DNA from: Cupriavidus taiwanensis | GTDB lineage: Bacteria; Pseudomonadota; Gammaproteobacteria; Burkholderiales; Burkholderiaceae | Reading direction: 5' to 3' | NCBI RefSeq assembly: GCF_900250075.1 | Contig: NZ_LT977070.1 | Coordinates: forward strand, 2,770,894-2,834,893 | DNA: 64,000 bases | In this document: in pieces, positions 62,501-64,000 of the stretch | Numbering within the stretch: the stretch's first letter is position 1 | Layout: each line of letters starts with the position of its first letter | Position numbers and translations under genes: made by a program | Notes under the pieces: generated by a model | What the model saw: only the letters and a program-made list of their open reading frames with translations | Told to the model about the DNA's origin: nothing | Database searches by the model: none

Positions 62501-62888
62501 CCTGCATGCCGAAGGTGAAGCGGGACACTACCGCGCCGGTCTGGTTGTCGCCGTTGGCGCCCTCGGCCGTATCGCCGTTGGTCAGCCGCAGCGCGCCGTA
62601 GCCCGTTGCGTCCGGCACGCTGCCGCTGGCGCCCCCGACCAGCTTCGAGTTGCGGTCCCGGTAGTAGGTGAAGCTCGACGTGGCGCAGCCCGGAATCGAG
62701 CCGGTGCCGTTGCCTGCGGTCAGGCACGCGCCATTCAGCGCCACCCAGTCGTAGGAGGACGCAGGCCCGTTCAGGTTGTCCTGGATCACCAGCGCATGCG
62801 CCGGCCCAGCCAGCAACACGTTGGCGGCGGCGCTGACGGTGGCACTAACGGCGGCGGCAATGCCAGCAAGGCGTGGAGGTTGGCTCAT
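59502..62888 (-). CDS. pilY1: Type IV pilus tip adhesin PilY1
   Basis: 1128 residues from ATG 62888 with signal peptide ending near AHA (residue 31). The C-terminal half is a beta-propeller with a calcium-binding loop DLDGDHITDYVYAGD (about residue 830), the PilY1 hallmark. Starts within the pilX stop (ATGA). Confidence 0.88.
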   Translation of the reverse strand: MSQPPRLAGIAAAVSATVSAAANVLLAGPAHALVIQDNLNGPASSYDWVALNGACLTAGNGTGSIPGCATSSFTYYRDRNSKLVGGASGSVPDATGYGALRLTNGDTAEGANGDNQTGAVVSRFTFGMQEGLQVTFSTVTYGGDNLRGTGADGISFYLADGSKSPTVGGLGGSLGYSCSNVNGAYDGVAGGYIGIGIDEFGNFSNKADNTDSGPAFQANRISVRGSGDTNWAGLRAAYPAYYPDSLSASKRAQAVQNTCARGYVQDWSSGKDGGDVRGRRLAYNYRMLGISDLPDKIANQQAVSRPTRAKGIPIVYSLKLTQNGLLSMSYSYNGGAATPVITDQDITQANGPVPASLRFGFAAGTGSGSNVHEITCFKAEPVGQSSSSAGTNVQQSARVEAGSQVYLAYYHPTNWWGELSAQNLLYDPATDSVSIATVANWNAHCTLTGGHCAATGTAVVAQAPDSRRILTWSGSSGIPLRWDANLPDAHKAKLSAGDAAPGGDRLDYLRGDRSKELTAAGAGQFRKRTGVLGDIIDSSPAWVGAPSSPYSGPWTDALYKRASPPEPAGSYDAFRQARAQRLNVVYVGANDGLLHGFRSGYYNAAGAFVGNDASKPNDGREVLAYMPGAVLDTIQSSNAALAYSSPQYVHNLFVDATPGTGDLYYAGAWHTWLVGGLGPGANRGGPLASKTAAATGGALYALDVTDPERFSDTPAAAGATVIGEWTNTLQCTGDSACGDNLGNTYGTPVIRRLHNGQWAVLFGNGLGSKSGSAGLFIMLVDPADGARSFRYLGTGYGPQQDPAGASSRNGIAYVTPADLDGDHITDYVYAGDVFGNLWRFDLTSDNPDHWRAGSRPLMQTGGKPISTRVAVGSVPGTGTGAAAMPRVVVAFGTGRRLEQTQGSEAVFEPGGQGLYGVWDWDMAGWNAVAGAQARYASLASATRPLSGANLTQQSITAEGRAAGSTVTVRTVSAGKVCWQGSNACASGNNKYGWQLPLPSATREQVIYNPVIAYGMVIVNTTIPPSSALSQALSCNAEVPSGFTMGVSMGSGGAAAQSFFSSTNSSTFPLLNNGIVSGIGLSGTGTPSLVTAKKRPYLVQQTVGGSGAITQINPGANGAGARLNWIRLR

Positions 62889-63475
62889 CACTCTTTCCCG
62901 AGGTCCTTGGTGCCCGCGCCAAGCTGGTAGGTGCTCTGCACCACCGCGGCGGTGCCGTCGCTGCCGCCGTAGCCGGCGCCGGTCACGCGGAACAGCATCG
63001 ACAGGCCATCCGGCGACAGGCCCAGATAGTGGATGTAGAGGCTGGGCGCGCGCGCATAGTTGATGTCGGTGCCGTTCAGGCCCCCGGGGCTGCCGGCCGT
63101 CGCAAGGCGCATCGACGGCGGCAGGTAATCGGCCCGCGCCGGCGTCCACGGCAGGCTGGCCGGGTCCGCCAGCGCGTTGGCGCAGACCTGCAGGTTGGCC
63201 GGGTCGTTGGCGTCGATCACGCTGTTGCAGGCCGCGCCGGCGGAGCCGTTGCCCTGCCCCAGCCACCACTCGCCGTACTGCAGCGCGCCCTGCGCGGCCT
63301 CGAACGCGCGCTGCTTCTCGCGGGTGTTGCCGGCGATCTTCTCCTGCAGGCCGAAGCCGCGGAACATCGTCACCGACAGCAGCGACAGGATCAGCAGGAA
63401 CAGCAGGCCGATGATCAGGACATAGCCGCGCGGCGCGGCCCCGGCGCGCAAGCGGTCTGGCTGGGCGCGTGTCAT
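62888..63475 (-). CDS. pilX: Minor pilin PilX
   Basis: 195 residues from ATG 63475. N-terminal RGYVLIIGLLFLLILSLLSVTMF hydrophobic helix followed by GLQEKIAGNTREKQRAFEAAQ, typical of PilX. Overlaps pilW and pilY1 at both ends. Confidence 0.85.
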   Translation of the reverse strand: MTRAQPDRLRAGAAPRGYVLIIGLLFLLILSLLSVTMFRGFGLQEKIAGNTREKQRAFEAAQGALQYGEWWLGQGNGSAGAACNSVIDANDPANLQVCANALADPASLPWTPARADYLPPSMRLATAGSPGGLNGTDINYARAPSLYIHYLGLSPDGLSMLFRVTGAGYGGSDGTAAVVQSTYQLGAGTKDLGKE

Positions 63476-64000
63476 GGGCGGTTCATCAGGCTGATGGTCT
63501 GGGTCCAGCCGAGCGTGGCCGGCTGGCCGGGCTGCCCTGCAAAGGGATTGGCAAAGGTCAGCGTCACGCGCGCGCTGCGCACCTGGCCCCACAGTGCGCC
63601 GGCGCTGACCGCGCTGGCGCTCAGGTAGGTGTCGACGTTGCCGCCGTTGCCGGTGTCGGTGCCGTAGCGCACCCGCAGCGCGGTGATGCCGCCGGCCAGC
63701 GGCACCGGCGCGCCGCCGTTGACCGCGCAGGTCAGCTCGTTGGCGGCATTGACCGCAAAGGTGTTGAGGTAGGCGACATTGGCGCCCGAGGTATTGGCCG
63801 CCCCCTGGCAGTTCATGATGCCGTCGCCGCTGGCGGTGACAAAGCGCGCCGTCAGCGTATCGCTGGCGCCGTCGGCACCGGACTGCCCGACGATGGCCTG
63901 CCCCGCGACGAAATCGCCGAAGGCGTTGCCCGCCAGCGCCGGCAGCGCGTCCGCCGCAACCTGGTTCAGCGGATCGGGAAAATACCCGGCCGATTGCACC
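63472..64000 (-). CDS. pilW: Minor pilin PilW (partial, 5' end outside window)
   Basis: C-terminal 176 codons of a PilW-type protein (contains MQSAGYF, FVAGQAIVGQSGADGASDTL, TQTISLMNRP). Its N-terminal prepilin region lies beyond the right edge. Confidence 0.8.
   Translation of the reverse strand, partial: VQSAGYFPDPLNQVAADALPALAGNAFGDFVAGQAIVGQSGADGASDTLTARFVTASGDGIMNCQGAANTSGANVAYLNTFAVNAANELTCAVNGGAPVPLAGGITALRVRYGTDTGNGGNVDTYLSASAVSAGALWGQVRSARVTLTFANPFAGQPGQPATLGWTQTISLMNRP

Noticed and set aside
59502..63269. PilY1 start at 63269
   Set aside because: The first 127 residues would lie inside pilX in another frame; ATG 62888 gives a proper signal peptide.

Overview
The window is about 17.6 kb of a GC-rich betaproteobacterial chromosome carrying a complete-looking 46.4 kb prophage. 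The host looks like a Burkholderiales member, most likely Cupriavidus or Ralstonia. This rests on the gene set ybgC-tolQRAB-pal-cpoB-queC next to glyA-nrdR and a pilW-pilX-pilY1-pilE pilin cluster, and on the base composition; it is inference, not a database match. The left flank (1-2733) is one partial minus-strand GGDEF/EAL gene plus an orphaned terminator. The right flank (49071-64000) holds tRNA-Lys(UUU), a YeeE/YedE transporter, queC, the Tol-Pal operon, glyA behind a ZTP-type riboswitch, nrdR and minor type IV pilin genes.

The prophage (2733-49115) is bounded by a 46-bp perfect direct repeat (2733-2778 and 49070-49115) that is the 3' part of tRNA-Lys. The intact tRNA lies at the right junction and the integrase (47555-48763) beside it. 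The gene set and order are those of a T7-like podovirus: early small genes, single-subunit RNA polymerase, SSB, RusA resolvase, primase-helicase, family A DNA polymerase, 5'-3' exonuclease, dNMP kinase, portal, scaffold, capsid, tail tubes A and B, internal virion proteins, tail fibres, holin and terminase. Nearly every gene is on the + strand. The T7 order is circularly permuted by integration. The terminase end (about 42.7 kb), a 1-kb structured non-coding region and the early genes (43.7-46.4 kb) lie at the right, followed by a Cro/CI-type repressor and the integrase. The polymerase genes lie at the far left, on the other side of attP.

The most unusual features are these. (1) The phage RNA polymerase is split into two genes (2823-3716 and 4228-5931) near the equivalent of T7 residue 270-277, the hinge between the promoter-binding N-terminal domain and the catalytic domain. 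Two small genes and a hairpin lie between, and an exact 22-bp repeat follows each half. (2) Five copies of a 17-nt motif, GAGTAAATNNGTACAKG, all on the + strand, are the best candidates for the promoters this polymerase recognises. (3) Two of these copies lie just left of attR, so in the integrated state the presumed polymerase promoters are cut off from the polymerase gene and would be rejoined by excision. (4) Two good sigma-70 promoters drive the early region, and a 13-nt palindrome overlaps the -35 box of each, so they are plausible repressor operators.

A likely working model (inference): the repressor at 46959 silences the early host promoters at 43621 and 44270. On induction the integrase re-forms attP, early transcription from host RNA polymerase reaches the split polymerase, and the two-subunit enzyme then transcribes replication, structural and lysis genes from the GAGTAAAT promoters. 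Lysis functions are dispersed: spanins at 17 kb, lysozyme and M15 peptidase at 28-29 kb, holin at 38.8 kb.
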